NCBI GenBank assembly: GCA_019695185.1
Contig: JAIBAN010000002.1
Location: forward strand, 62,001 to 126,000
From: Blastocatellia bacterium
GTDB lineage: Bacteria; Acidobacteriota; Blastocatellia; Chloracidobacteriales; Chloracidobacteriaceae
Length of the DNA: 64,000 nt
Direction of reading: 5' to 3'
The translations under genes and the position numbers were made by a program. Shown here piece after piece: positions 46,596-55,553 of the stretch; position 1 is the stretch's first letter; each line of letters starts with the position of its first letter. The notes under the pieces are model-generated. The model did no database searches, was not told the DNA's origin, and saw only the letters and a program-made list of their open reading frames with translations.

Positions 46596-48716
46596 ATGAC
46601 TCCTGCATACTGGCAAAAGGTAAAAGCCGTGATGGAACAGGTTTTGGAGCAGGCACCTGAGAACCAGGCGACCTTCCTGCGGGAAACCTGTGCCGGGGAC
46701 ACCCAGCTTTACCACGAAGTCTGCCAATTGCTGGCGGCTGAAGTCGAAATGCAGGGCTTTTTGGAAACACCGGCTATGAAACAGCTTGAGGGAACCCAGT
46801 CAACCCTGACCGGTGAGCGAACCCTGCCGGATTTTTCCCAGCATGACCCCGTTGCGGTGGGGCACCGCTTTCTGAACAAGTATGAAATCCTGCGGGTTTT
46901 GGGACAGGGCGGAATGGGCAAGGTTTTCCAGGCCCGGCACGTGGGACTTGGTTCAATGGTGGCCATTAAGGTCCTCAATCCGCTGTTCACCCAGAATCCG
47001 GATGCAGGCGAACGCTTTCAGCGCGAGGCCCGCACCGCCGCCAAAATCGAACACCCCAACACGGTGCGTGTTTTTGATTTCGGCGTGCAGGAAACCACCT
47101 GTTATCTGGTCATGGAATATCTGGAAGGGGAAACCCTGGGACAACGTCTGAAACGCTGCTCCCACCTGCCGCTGGCTGAGGTTCAGGTCTTTGCCGAACA
47201 GGTCTGTGCGGCTTTGGAGTTTGTTCACCAGAAGGGAGTGATTCACCGCGACCTGAAACCCGACAATATCTTTTTTCAAAGGCGGGAACTGGGGGAAACC
47301 GTCAAAATCCTTGATTTCGGCATTGCCAAGCTCAATACCCTGACCATTGGAGGGGGAACCCTCACCAACCCCGGCTCGGTTTGTGGCACGCCAACCTATA
47401 TGTCACCCGAACAATGCCAGGGCGTACCGGTTGACCGCCGGACCGACCTCTATTCGCTGGGAGTGATTTTGTACGAAATGCTTTCAGGCCAACGTCCCTT
47501 TGCTGCCGACGGAGCCCTCAGCCTGATGTATGCCCATGTCAATCTGCCCCCCAAACCTTTGCAAGAGGCTGCTCCGGAAATCCCTCCCAACGTTGCCGAA
47601 ATTGTCATGCGGTTATTGGCCAAGCCAGCCGGAGACCGGTTTCAATCAGCCTTGGAATTTTTGAACGCTTTTGTCACAGCCCTGGAAAACCCCGAAACTG
47701 GAAGAATGCAGGTCCGACACACCGTTGAAATCCATTCCGGGACTCAAAATTCACCCCAGGTGGTGACCTTGGCTCCCACCCTGATTGACCAATCGGCCCC
47801 CGCGCTGGAAAGAAATCCTCCGGTTGAACAGTTGGCATCACGTTTGCGGGTCAAACGGCTGGCTCCGTTGGCGGCTTTGTTTGTATTGGCGTTCGGCTCA
47901 ATCGGCGTGTGGCAATGGAACGGCTTCCAGTCAACTCCGGCGGTTGCTCCGGTGACAACCACACCAGCCCAGCCGAATCTGGCCCAGAAGCTGGGAAACT
48001 CTTTTGTCTTCATTCCAGGCGGCACATTTTCGATGGGGCATAGCCCTGTTTCTCAAACAAAAATGGATTACGACCAGCCAACGCCTGATGAAATACCCGC
48101 ACACGTTGTGACTGTGGCACCTTACTACCTGAGTATGTATGAGGTTACTAACCGTGAATATCGGGATTTTGTCCGGGATACCAATCATCGGTTGCCCAAC
48201 CGCTGGCTGCAATCACAAACGGTTCCGGATGATTGGCCAGTCACGGACGTTAGTTGGGAGGATGCAATCGCTTATTGCGAGTGGCGTAGCAAGCGGGACG
48301 GGATTTCCTATCGGCTTCCCACCGAGGCTGAATGGGAATTTGCCGCTCGTGGTCAGACTGAAAACCTTTTTCCCTGGGGAAATGAATGGAAAACCCAGTC
48401 TTGCAACCTAGCCCAAACGGTAACGGCCCTGTGCCAGCCAGATATAATCACCTCAAAACTGAATACCAAACTGGATAAAAGTCCGTTCGGTATTTATTCA
48501 CTGGCCGGCAACGTCAGTGAATGGACGGCCTCTGACTTTACAGTTTATCCTGGCAGCACCTATCAGCTTCAACCCAAGGACAAAGGATGTAAGGTTTATC
48601 GCGGAGGAAGCTATATTACTGAAGTCAACAATGCGCGTACTCAATGCCGCGCTTGGCGAAAACCCAAGGAAACGGACCGTGACCTGGGGTTTCGCATTGC
48701 TGCCAGCGCACTATAA
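46596..48716 (+). CDS. Ser/Thr protein kinase fused to an FGE-sulfatase domain
   Basis: 706 residues from ATG 46596. The N-terminus (residues 1-80, WQKVKAVMEQVLEQAPENQATFL..LLAAE) is the extension typical of acidobacterial kinases found near ECF sigma factors. The kinase core is at about 94-360: GQGGMGKVF, AIKVL, HRDLKPDN (about 217), DFGIAK (about 240), GTPTYMSPE. There is a TM helix at about 423-443. Residues 468-706 form an extracytoplasmic FGE-sulfatase domain (FIPGGTFSMGH, YEVTNREYRDFV, YRLPTEAEWEFAARG, AGNVSEW, YRGGSYI, LGFRIA). The outer domain may sense a ligand. The PEGA gene starts two bases after its stop. Confidence 0.93.
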   Translation: MTPAYWQKVKAVMEQVLEQAPENQATFLRETCAGDTQLYHEVCQLLAAEVEMQGFLETPAMKQLEGTQSTLTGERTLPDFSQHDPVAVGHRFLNKYEILRVLGQGGMGKVFQARHVGLGSMVAIKVLNPLFTQNPDAGERFQREARTAAKIEHPNTVRVFDFGVQETTCYLVMEYLEGETLGQRLKRCSHLPLAEVQVFAEQVCAALEFVHQKGVIHRDLKPDNIFFQRRELGETVKILDFGIAKLNTLTIGGGTLTNPGSVCGTPTYMSPEQCQGVPVDRRTDLYSLGVILYEMLSGQRPFAADGALSLMYAHVNLPPKPLQEAAPEIPPNVAEIVMRLLAKPAGDRFQSALEFLNAFVTALENPETGRMQVRHTVEIHSGTQNSPQVVTLAPTLIDQSAPALERNPPVEQLASRLRVKRLAPLAALFVLAFGSIGVWQWNGFQSTPAVAPVTTTPAQPNLAQKLGNSFVFIPGGTFSMGHSPVSQTKMDYDQPTPDEIPAHVVTVAPYYLSMYEVTNREYRDFVRDTNHRLPNRWLQSQTVPDDWPVTDVSWEDAIAYCEWRSKRDGISYRLPTEAEWEFAARGQTENLFPWGNEWKTQSCNLAQTVTALCQPDIITSKLNTKLDKSPFGIYSLAGNVSEWTASDFTVYPGSTYQLQPKDKGCKVYRGGSYITEVNNARTQCRAWRKPKETDRDLGFRIAASAL

Positions 48717-48718
48717 AG

Positions 48719-50137
48719 ATGCAACATCATCCAGCTTCATCCAGCCCAATTTGGTTTCATTTCCCGACATGGTTCAGTTTGCTGTTGGTGTTGGCTGGGC
48801 TTGTCGGTTGCCCCACAAGGGTCGCAGCCCAAAAATATACCAAGAAAGTTCGTCCGGAGCCTACGAAACAAACCCCGATGGTCAAAAAACCCACCATCGG
48901 CAGCCTTGTCATCTTGACCGACCCACCCACCGCCGAAGTCTTTCTCAATCAGCGTTCCCAAGGCAAAACCAGTCTGGATGGCTCGCTGGCAAAAACGCTG
49001 TCAGTCAAGCCGGGAACCTATGTGGTTACGGTCAAACATCCCGACTATGAAGAATTTCAGCAGAAAATCGCGGTTCGGGCTGGAGTGCCCACCCCGGTCA
49101 AGGCAACCCTGACCGCCAGGTTCGGTTTTCTGCGGATTTCTTTTACGGATGCAACCGCCGGAAATGAAATCCAACTGGATGGGAAACCAGTTGCACCGGA
49201 TGCCCTCACCGCCGTTTCAGACAGAATTTTTCAGTTCAAAACCACGGTTGGAACTCACCGCCTCACGGTTTCACGCCCGGTTCATCAACCTTTTTCCGAA
49301 ACGGTCGAGGTACTTCCCGGTCAAACCGCCACCCTTCCCGTGAACCTGACTCGCCAAACGGCAGAATTGCTGGTCCGGGCTACTGCCGGAGCCCAAATTT
49401 TCCTGGACGGCAAGGCCAAAGGAATCGTCCCTCAAACCGGGCAACTCCTGCTGGCAGAACTTCCGGTGGGACAGGAAATCAAAGTTTCAGTGGAAGCCTT
49501 TGGCTATGAAACCTTTGAAAAAAAACTCACATTGCAGGCGGCGCAAAAAAACAGCTTTGAACCGGTACTGGTCCCCCTCCCGACCGTCACCGAATTTGCC
49601 GATAATTTTCAGGAAGGGCTCAAATTCTGGGACGCTCCGCCGGAATGGAGCGCCGCCAATTCCATCATGTTGGTCAAACCCGGCAAGACAGCCGGATTTG
49701 TGAAAAACAAAAGGTTCTGTGATGGTGACCTTTATTTTGGATTGCGGATGCAAAATGAACGTGGCGCAAGCTGGATTGTCCGCGCCCAGGATGAAAAAAA
49801 CTATTACCTGTTTTGTCTGAACGGTCCTGGTGGACCATTTCCCAACACCTTTCAAACCTATCTGTGCCGGGACGGCGTGCTCAACCTGAACGAACCGCTG
49901 GTTCCCGGCATCAAACTGCCACCGGTCAAACCGGGTGAAACCTACCGGGTGCATCTGCGGATGCAGGGAACTGTGATTGAACATTGGCTGACCCCATCCA
50001 GAACCGGCGAAGACATTTCCATTGGGTTCTTCAAGGCATCAACCGGACTGTTTCCCTGCGGCGGCGTTGGCTTTGCCACTCCCAATGGTGAAGACTTTCA
50101 GGTCAACGGCTTTTTGGTGCAACCATTGGCCAAGTAG
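48719..50137 (+). CDS. PEGA-domain lipoprotein candidate
   Basis: 472 residues. The N-terminus has a hydrophobic segment ending in the lipobox LVGC (Cys31); cleavage at VAAQ is an alternative. Residues about 60-130, 132-210 and 212-290 are three PEGA-type beta domains (LVILTDPPTAEVFLNQRSQGKTSLDG; FLDGKAKGIVPQTGQLLLAELPVGQE). Residues about 295-470 resemble a concanavalin-like/DUF1080 beta sandwich (EFADNFQEG..GDLYFGLRMQNERGASWIVRAQDEKNYYLF). The protein is likely an envelope binding protein acting with the kinase-FGE protein, because the genes are two bases apart. The stop is followed at once by a CATTTGC array. Confidence 0.85.
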   Translation: MQHHPASSSPIWFHFPTWFSLLLVLAGLVGCPTRVAAQKYTKKVRPEPTKQTPMVKKPTIGSLVILTDPPTAEVFLNQRSQGKTSLDGSLAKTLSVKPGTYVVTVKHPDYEEFQQKIAVRAGVPTPVKATLTARFGFLRISFTDATAGNEIQLDGKPVAPDALTAVSDRIFQFKTTVGTHRLTVSRPVHQPFSETVEVLPGQTATLPVNLTRQTAELLVRATAGAQIFLDGKAKGIVPQTGQLLLAELPVGQEIKVSVEAFGYETFEKKLTLQAAQKNSFEPVLVPLPTVTEFADNFQEGLKFWDAPPEWSAANSIMLVKPGKTAGFVKNKRFCDGDLYFGLRMQNERGASWIVRAQDEKNYYLFCLNGPGGPFPNTFQTYLCRDGVLNLNEPLVPGIKLPPVKPGETYRVHLRMQGTVIEHWLTPSRTGEDISIGFFKASTGLFPCGGVGFATPNGEDFQVNGFLVQPLAK

Positions 50138-50139
50138 GG

Positions 50140-50949
50140 TCATTTGCGATTTGCCATTTGCGATTTGCGAGGGTGAAACCTTCTTCGCAGATGAGAGAGG
50201 CCTCTCTCAGACAATCCTGCGAGCCAAACCACCATTCCCAAGGCGAACCCGAATGCCCCGCAGAGGGAACAAAAAATCCAGACAAATAAAGCAAACCAAT
50301 CAAGATATGACCTTGCTGAGGCAAGCTGACCGTGCCACCCATCACCAACCAGACCAATTATTGTCAAACCCATTCCCAGCAAAAGCCCAATGCCAAGACC
50401 ACCGACCAAACCTTGAAACGGATTGACTGTTCGATAAGGCCCTCCGCTGGCTGGTCCCCATAACGCTGTCGGGGAGCAAAGGAAATCAGGTGTGGAAACG
50501 CTACGAGGTTTTTTCCTGTACTGGTGCAAAGCCTTTTCACGCCATCGTTCCCAGATGCGTTCCAACCACATCATCGTTCCATACAACACTGTGACCGGAG
50601 TAAACAAAATGAAGAAAAATACGGTCAGCCCCCAAAACAGTCCCAGTACGTCTGAAATGGAAACGTCTCTGAGGTGTACTTGCAAAAGGAAAAATCCTCC
50701 TATCCCCAGGGCTGCACCCGGAGCCCAGCAGATTCCTGCCAGTAAACCTTCAATTGGATTTTGAGGAGAAGCCAAGACTGTCAGCCAATGCCGGGAAGTC
50801 CTGGAAAGCACACGATTCTGCTCAGGGGAAATCCTGGTTTGGGGATATTTCTGACAGCGGGAACAGCGATTGGCAACCGGGTTGAAACAATCCCGCTGAT
50901 GGCATATCTCGCACCGGGTGGGCAACGTCTGATTTCGAATCACCAGCAT
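50140..50949 (-). CDS. Zinc-ribbon membrane protein of unknown function
   Basis: 269 residues. Residues 12-33 have two CxxC pairs (RCEICHQRDC and RCSRCQ), a zinc-ribbon pattern. Four or five hydrophobic segments follow (LLAGICWAPGAALGIGGFFLL, VLGLFWGLTVFFFILFTPVTVLYG, LVGGLGIGLLLGMGLTIIGLVG, FALFVWIFCSLCGAFGFALGMVVWL). The family is not recognised. The C-terminal nine residues and the TGA stop are encoded by the CATTTGC/GATTTGC array, so the native end was probably replaced. It is convergent with the PEGA gene, with two bases between the stop codons. Confidence 0.72.
   Translation of the reverse strand: MLVIRNQTLPTRCEICHQRDCFNPVANRCSRCQKYPQTRISPEQNRVLSRTSRHWLTVLASPQNPIEGLLAGICWAPGAALGIGGFFLLQVHLRDVSISDVLGLFWGLTVFFFILFTPVTVLYGTMMWLERIWERWREKALHQYRKKPRSVSTPDFLCSPTALWGPASGGPYRTVNPFQGLVGGLGIGLLLGMGLTIIGLVGDGWHGQLASARSYLDWFALFVWIFCSLCGAFGFALGMVVWLAGLSERGLSHLRRRFHPRKSQMANRK
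50141..50168. repeat. CATTTGC/GATTTGC array covering two gene ends
   Basis: Four alternating 7-bp units. The minus-strand reading gives the C-terminus and TGA stop of the zinc-ribbon gene. The plus-strand PEGA gene stops three bases to the left. Confidence 0.9.
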
Positions 50950-50963
50950 ATTGACAGCCTCTT

Positions 50964-51521
50964 TTATTGAACCGGTTCACTTTGGGCATCCGGCCAGACT
51001 TTGGGGTCATGTGAGTGTCGTATCACGCCGCTTTCATCCAGAAAGAACCCATCGTTTCCCGTCCGGGTCAGGCCGGAACTGGCAACCGGCATATTTCGCA
51101 GGGAGTAAGCTGCCGGTCGGAACATTTTGTTTTGGTTGTCCGATACCAATGTGACCGTCCTAATGGGACTGAGCAGATAGCCGTTTTTGGGAACCCTTTG
51201 GGCCTGTACCACCGACTGGTCGAGCAGACCCAGGTTATTCCGGTCCGTCCCTCCCAGTTTTGTCAAATCAGCGGTGTAGCTTCCTCGCCCCAACGTCAAG
51301 GCAAAGGAGGTTTCGGCAGTATGCAGATTGCGCAGGGTTTGCTGGGCCGCAGCCGTATTGGCGGAATACCGTGCTGACACCACGCACGGTACTGCAATGG
51401 CCGCCAACATCAGTACAATGAGCAACAAAATCAGCAATTCAACCAGACTAAAACCCAATCCGGGTGAATTTCGTGTCCGGTTTCCGGCTTTTCGGATTTG
51501 GGTTGAGAATTGTCGCCGCAT
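50964..51521 (-). other. Possible internal start producing a free type IV prepilin
   Basis: ATG at 51521 (MRRQFSTQIRKAG) lies five bases after a GGAG. It would give a 185-residue protein with a basic 23-residue leader ending in LG before FSLVEL, exactly what prepilin peptidase needs. Confidence 0.5.
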
Positions 51522-52256
51522 CCCGGCTCCAGGACTGGCTTGCACATCCTCCCCCAGCAACATTCCCCAAAATTGTTCTTCCTGCCCGGCCTCAAATCCG
51601 CACCGGACGGGAGCCTCAGCCGGGTTGACATAGGTGCCAAAGAGCATGTCCCACCACACAATCTCGCCAAAATTCGAAGCATGATACCCGTATGCATGGT
51701 GCAGTCGGTGCATTTCCGGGCGTTGGAAAACGTATCCAACCCAACGGGGCGTGCGCACGTTCAGATGCACAAAGAATTGTCCTGCGGCTGTGAATAACCC
51801 GTAATAAACCGGAGCTTCAGGGGGTAGCCCAAATACCGTATAGACCAGAAAACTCCCAATCACAGCATTGAGCACCACCTCCAGCGGGTGCCGATACAAA
51901 GCAGTCAGAACCTCCATCCGCCGGGGGCTGTGATGAAGTTGGTGCAACACCCGCCACAAAAATGCCGATTGATGGCGGGCCCGATGCCACCAGTAATACA
52001 CAAACGTCGAAACAATATAGGCCAGCGCTCCGCCGGTCAGTGGGTGCACGTAACAGCCCAGGTCCAGCATCGAACCCTTGTTCAGGGAAACTTCCCAAAG
52101 AAATCCCAGGGCAACCGTCAGCACGGTTTGACAGCCTGTGAGGATCGCAATTCTGGTTGCCCAACCGGAAACCTGGGGCAGTTTCCAGCCTGGAATGAAT
52201 TTTTCCACCAGGATGTAAGACAGAAAACAAAACGGCGTATACAACAGTGACAGCAT
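50964..52256 (-). CDS. Fatty acid hydroxylase/sterol desaturase fused to a type IV pilin-like domain
   Basis: 430 residues from ATG 52256, which has GGAGG seven bases upstream. Residues 1-245 are a membrane-bound di-iron hydroxylase with the three His clusters HRARH, HQLHH and HRLHHAYGYH, plus WWDMLFGTY. Residues about 270-430 are a type IV pilin/pseudopilin: G-FSLVELLILLLIVLMLAAIAVP, the prepilin peptidase site and hydrophobic helix, then a globular part. The frame runs through without a stop. An internal ATG at 51521 would start the pilin with a normal 23-residue leader. This is either a true fusion or two genes joined by loss of a stop codon. A pilin needs a free N-terminal leader, so the fused form could not assemble. 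Confidence 0.88.
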   Translation of the reverse strand: MLSLLYTPFCFLSYILVEKFIPGWKLPQVSGWATRIAILTGCQTVLTVALGFLWEVSLNKGSMLDLGCYVHPLTGGALAYIVSTFVYYWWHRARHQSAFLWRVLHQLHHSPRRMEVLTALYRHPLEVVLNAVIGSFLVYTVFGLPPEAPVYYGLFTAAGQFFVHLNVRTPRWVGYVFQRPEMHRLHHAYGYHASNFGEIVWWDMLFGTYVNPAEAPVRCGFEAGQEEQFWGMLLGEDVQASPGAGMRRQFSTQIRKAGNRTRNSPGLGFSLVELLILLLIVLMLAAIAVPCVVSARYSANTAAAQQTLRNLHTAETSFALTLGRGSYTADLTKLGGTDRNNLGLLDQSVVQAQRVPKNGYLLSPIRTVTLVSDNQNKMFRPAAYSLRNMPVASSGLTRTGNDGFFLDESGVIRHSHDPKVWPDAQSEPVQ

Positions 52257-52550
52257 AGGAGTCCCTCCGAAAGTGCAGAAAGTAAAGCCGGAAAAGGCCA
52301 CCCTTTACGCGCAATCAAAGGACGATTTCACTCATCTGAAAAAAATAAATTTCACTGGTTTGAAGCCATTCGCAGGGGGTTCACCAGGGCAAACAGGAAA
52401 GGAAAAAAGACTTCAAAAAACTGTTGGGAATCTTCAAATTCCTCAAAATATTTTGGAACTTTGACGAAACTTTCTGTAGGGGGTCGCGTATACGCGTCCA
52501 ACAATCCCACAACTCATAACAATCCAAACAAATTTGAGAGGCAGCAAACC
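52257..52550. promoter_or_regulatory. Divergent intergenic region with a 12-bp palindrome
   Basis: This 294-bp gap separates the hydroxylase gene (minus) from the adaptor gene (plus). It contains the perfect palindrome CGCGTATACGCG at 52485-52496, 54 bases before the adaptor ATG. A regulator could bind it. No coding frame is supported. Confidence 0.45.
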
Positions 52551-54017
52551 ATGGCACTCAGTCGTACCAAGAAGTTTTTCCTTGTCGGTGGCATCGCATT
52601 TGTCCTGATTGCGATTGTCGCAGCAAGCGTCTTGACACGCCGCACCAACGCAGTGGGCGTGCAGTTTGAAGAGGTAAAGAAGCATGACGTCCTGGAGTCG
52701 AAAGTTTCCGCTTCGGGCGAAGTGCGACCGGTGGAACTTTACAACTTAACGGCTGAAGTGGCGGGTCGCGTGACAGACATCTACATTAAAGAAGGTGATG
52801 TCGTGAAAAAAAATCAGCCGTTGCTGAAAGTTGACCCGACGCAACAGGCGAATTCAGCCGCCAGCGCAGAAGCCAGTTACCGTGCTTCTGAACAAGACCT
52901 CCGGCAGACCGAAACCCAACATCTCAGCGCCATCAACAACGTCAATCAAACCAAAACCCTGCTCATCGCCACGGAAGCTGATTTGCAACGCACCAAAGCC
53001 AACCTGGCGCTTTCCGAAGCAGAATTCAAACGGGTTACCGATTTGCTTGAAGCCGGGGTTTCCTCCCGTTCGGACTTTGACAAAGCCAAGGCCAATTACG
53101 AAACTGCCAAGGCAACCTATCAAGCCCAGCAGGCCCAGGTTGACCGGTTGAAAGAACAAATCAAAGACGCGGAATTAGGTGTCAAGCGGGCAGAAGCTGC
53201 TATGAAAGCGGCTGAACAACGTTCAACGGCATCCCGTGCCAGCATGTCCAACGCTCAGGATTTTCTGAGCAAAACCATCAAAGCTTCCCCTATTGATGGA
53301 GTGGTTTCCAGCCTTCCGATTCGGGTCGGTGAATTTGCCCTGGCCAATTTCAGCAGCACCCCGTTGATGACGATTGCCGATATGTCCAAGGTGAATGTTG
53401 AAATCAAAGTTGACGAAACTGACATTGCCAACGTCAAAATCGGCCAACCGGCCAAAATCAAAGTTGATGCTCTGGGCGAGGCTGAAATTGACGGCGAAGT
53501 GGTCGAAGTCGGTCAAAGCGCAGTAACTCGTTCCGGCCAGACCATCGCAGCAGCGACGACTTCGCAGGAAGCCAAAGACTTCAAAGTGAAAGTTCGCCTG
53601 AAACCGAATGCTGATATGCAAAACCGTCTGCGTCCGGGTATGTCCGCGACGGCGGTGATTACCACTGACACGCGCAAAGATGTGATTGCGATTCCATTGC
53701 AAGCACTGGTTGCCCGTGACAAGGACGAAGGCAAAAAACCGGAACCGGCAAAGACTCCGGAACCAGGTCAACCAACCAACGTGAAAACCAAGCGGGAAGA
53801 AATTCAGGGTGTGTTCATTGAAGAAGCCGGTAAATCAAAATTCGTTGCAGTCAAAACCGGGATTACCGGAGAAACGGAAATTGAAATTACCGAAGGACTT
53901 CGGGGTGGTGAAAAAATCATCATCGGACCTTATCGGCAGCTTCGGACGCTCAAAGACGGAACTGCGGTGACCAAGGAAACCAAGCCCGAAGGCGGCGATG
54001 CAGCCAACAAGAGCTAA
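52551..54017 (+). CDS. Efflux periplasmic adaptor, MacA/HlyD-like
   Basis: 488 residues from ATG 52551. There is an N-terminal membrane anchor ([22 protein letters not shown]). A lipoyl-like half ([39 protein letters not shown]) is followed by a long alpha-helical hairpin coiled coil (about residues 100-245) and the second lipoyl half ([22 protein letters not shown]). A beta-barrel ([26 protein letters not shown]) and a membrane-proximal domain ([38 protein letters not shown]) complete it. It bridges an inner-membrane ABC transporter and an outer-membrane channel. The ATPase gene follows after 125 bp. A variable Pro/Lys-rich insert lies near residues 390-410. Confidence 0.92.
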   Translation: MALSRTKKFFLVGGIAFVLIAIVAASVLTRRTNAVGVQFEEVKKHDVLESKVSASGEVRPVELYNLTAEVAGRVTDIYIKEGDVVKKNQPLLKVDPTQQANSAASAEASYRASEQDLRQTETQHLSAINNVNQTKTLLIATEADLQRTKANLALSEAEFKRVTDLLEAGVSSRSDFDKAKANYETAKATYQAQQAQVDRLKEQIKDAELGVKRAEAAMKAAEQRSTASRASMSNAQDFLSKTIKASPIDGVVSSLPIRVGEFALANFSSTPLMTIADMSKVNVEIKVDETDIANVKIGQPAKIKVDALGEAEIDGEVVEVGQSAVTRSGQTIAAATTSQEAKDFKVKVRLKPNADMQNRLRPGMSATAVITTDTRKDVIAIPLQALVARDKDEGKKPEPAKTPEPGQPTNVKTKREEIQGVFIEEAGKSKFVAVKTGITGETEIEITEGLRGGEKIIIGPYRQLRTLKDGTAVTKETKPEGGDAANKS

Positions 54018-54142
54018 CCAGCAACCGTCCGGAGCCGGTCACGACAGGTAGTGCTGCTGGCTGGCTCCTGGTTCCTGCAAAAAAACACTGGACATTCATT
54101 CCACGACTCGGAACAATTGCACTCACACCTACGAGAGGATCT

Positions 54143-54895
54143 ATGTCAGCGATCATGATGGAAGCAGATGTTGCCCCTGAAAGCCGTTACACTTCAACCC
54201 CAGGGCCGGATGATATTATTCGGACCGACAATTTGTGGAAAACCTACAAAATGGGGGATGAAGAGATTCATGCCCTGCACGGTGTCAGTTTCTCAATTCG
54301 GCGCAATGAATACATCGCCATCATCGGACCGTCCGGTTCAGGAAAATCAACCCTGATGAACCTGATTGGCTGTCTGGATTCACCCACCCAGGGTGAATAT
54401 TGGCTCAACGGCAAACTGGTTTCCCAGATGGACGATGACGAGCTGGCTTATATCCGTAACAAGGAAATCGGGTTTGTGTTCCAGACATTCAACCTGTTGC
54501 CTCGTGCAACGGCCTTGCACAACGTGGAACTGCCGCTGATCTATAATGGAACCCCATCCAGCGAACGTGCTACCCGAGCCAAAAAAGCTCTGGAGCAAGT
54601 GGATTTGGCCCAGCGTATGAACCACCGCCCCAATGAGCTTTCAGGTGGACAGCGCCAGCGGGTCGCCATTGCCCGTGCCTTGGTCAACAATCCTTCCATT
54701 ATTTTGGCTGACGAACCAACGGGAAACCTTGACTCAACCACCAGCCGGGAAATCATGGCGCTGTTTGATGTGCTGCACAGCCGGGGGAATACCATCATCC
54801 TGGTGACCCACGAACCCGATATTGCAGCCCATGCCCATCGAATTCTTTCCATCCGGGATGGTCGGATCGAAAAGGACTACACGAATAAACGTTAA
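54143..54895 (+). CDS. ABC ATPase, MacB/LolD type
   Basis: 250 residues. Walker A is GPSGSGKST, the Q-loop [11 protein letters not shown] is diagnostic of the MacB/LolD/FtsE group, the signature is LSGGQRQR, Walker B is [12 protein letters not shown] and the switch is VTHEPDIA. About 25 extra residues precede the usual start. GAGAGGA directly precedes the ATG. With the upstream adaptor it fits a tripartite MacAB-like exporter, but the FtsX-type permease that should follow is absent here; the next gene is an RsbW-like ATPase. The permease may be encoded elsewhere. Confidence 0.94.
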   Translation: MSAIMMEADVAPESRYTSTPGPDDIIRTDNLWKTYKMGDEEIHALHGVSFSIRRNEYIAIIGPSGSGKSTLMNLIGCLDSPTQGEYWLNGKLVSQMDDDELAYIRNKEIGFVFQTFNLLPRATALHNVELPLIYNGTPSSERATRAKKALEQVDLAQRMNHRPNELSGGQRQRVAIARALVNNPSIILADEPTGNLDSTTSREIMALFDVLHSRGNTIILVTHEPDIAAHAHRILSIRDGRIEKDYTNKR

Positions 54896-54904
54896 ATATT
54901 TGCG

Positions 54905-54975
54905 AGTTTTGAGCCGGGCGTTTTATAGTTTTCGAACGGTTTTCCGTTTCGAACTCTCTAACCCGGCTCAAAACT
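54905..54975. repeat. Inverted repeat filling the gap before the RsbW-like gene
   Basis: AGTTTTGAGCCGGG (54905-54918) is inverted perfectly at 54962-54975 and followed by TTTTATG, with the ATG at 54980. It resembles a terminator stem ending at a start codon. The arms contain the GAGTTTT unit seen at 46499-46526. Confidence 0.7.
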
Positions 54976-54979
54976 TTTT

Positions 54980-55438
54980 ATGTCCCAAACCGAGCATCCC
55001 TTCACATTCTCCGCCCCGATTCCCGAAGGGCCATTTTCCCACGAACACATTGAGTTCACGATTCCAAGCGTCATCGACCACATGCATGGCGTGCTCAATT
55101 ATCTGATTGAGCGAACTACCGCTCTGGGATTGGCCAATGCCTCATCCAATTTGTTTGTCGCCCTCGACGAAGCAATTGCCAATGCCATTAAGCATGGCAA
55201 CAAAAACGATCCGACCAAACAGGTTTCCATCGTTGCTGAACTCACCCCTTCGGAAGCAATTTTTACGATTACTGACGAAGGTGACGGTTTTGACCTCAAA
55301 AAACTGCCGGACCCAACTGATCCGGATTACATCATGCGGCCCTGCGGTCGCGGGGTGATGTTGATTTACCATCTGATGGATGAAGTACGTTACAACACCC
55401 GTGGCAATCAGGTGATTATGGTGAAACGGCCTGAATAG
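54980..55438 (+). CDS. RsbW-like ATP-binding anti-sigma/regulatory protein
   Basis: 152 residues, one GHKL ATPase domain. The N box is NLFVALDEAIANAIKHGN, the G1 box TDEGDGFD and the G2-like box PCGRGVMLIYHLMD. The short length and order fit the HATPase_c_2 family of RsbW/SpoIIAB-type serine kinases that bind sigma factors or phosphorylate anti-anti-sigma factors. No STAS-domain partner is adjacent. The ECF factor at 42010 is not a usual target of this family, which acts on sigma-B-like factors. The stop TAG runs into a GGTTCAG-like unit. Confidence 0.88.
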   Translation: MSQTEHPFTFSAPIPEGPFSHEHIEFTIPSVIDHMHGVLNYLIERTTALGLANASSNLFVALDEAIANAIKHGNKNDPTKQVSIVAELTPSEAIFTITDEGDGFDLKKLPDPTDPDYIMRPCGRGVMLIYHLMDEVRYNTRGNQVIMVKRPE

Positions 55439-55544
55439 GGTTCAGAGTTGAGCGACCAGGGTTTATTGCCATGGACTCCAGTCTGTATCTTGAGTTTCCA
55501 GGCTTGGAATACCATCCATCCTGCCCCCTGAGCCCTCAACTCTG
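55436..55544. repeat. Short inverted repeat after the RsbW-like gene
   Basis: CAGAGTTGAG (55443-55452), right after TAG-GGTT, is inverted at 55535-55544. The right arm ends nine bases before the ATG of the next gene. It is a degraded form of the stop-to-start pattern seen with the heptamer arrays. Confidence 0.6.
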
Positions 55545-55553
55545 GTTTCAATT

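Noticed and set aside
52551-54895. Complete MacAB efflux pump
   Set aside because: The FtsX-type permease is missing from the window.
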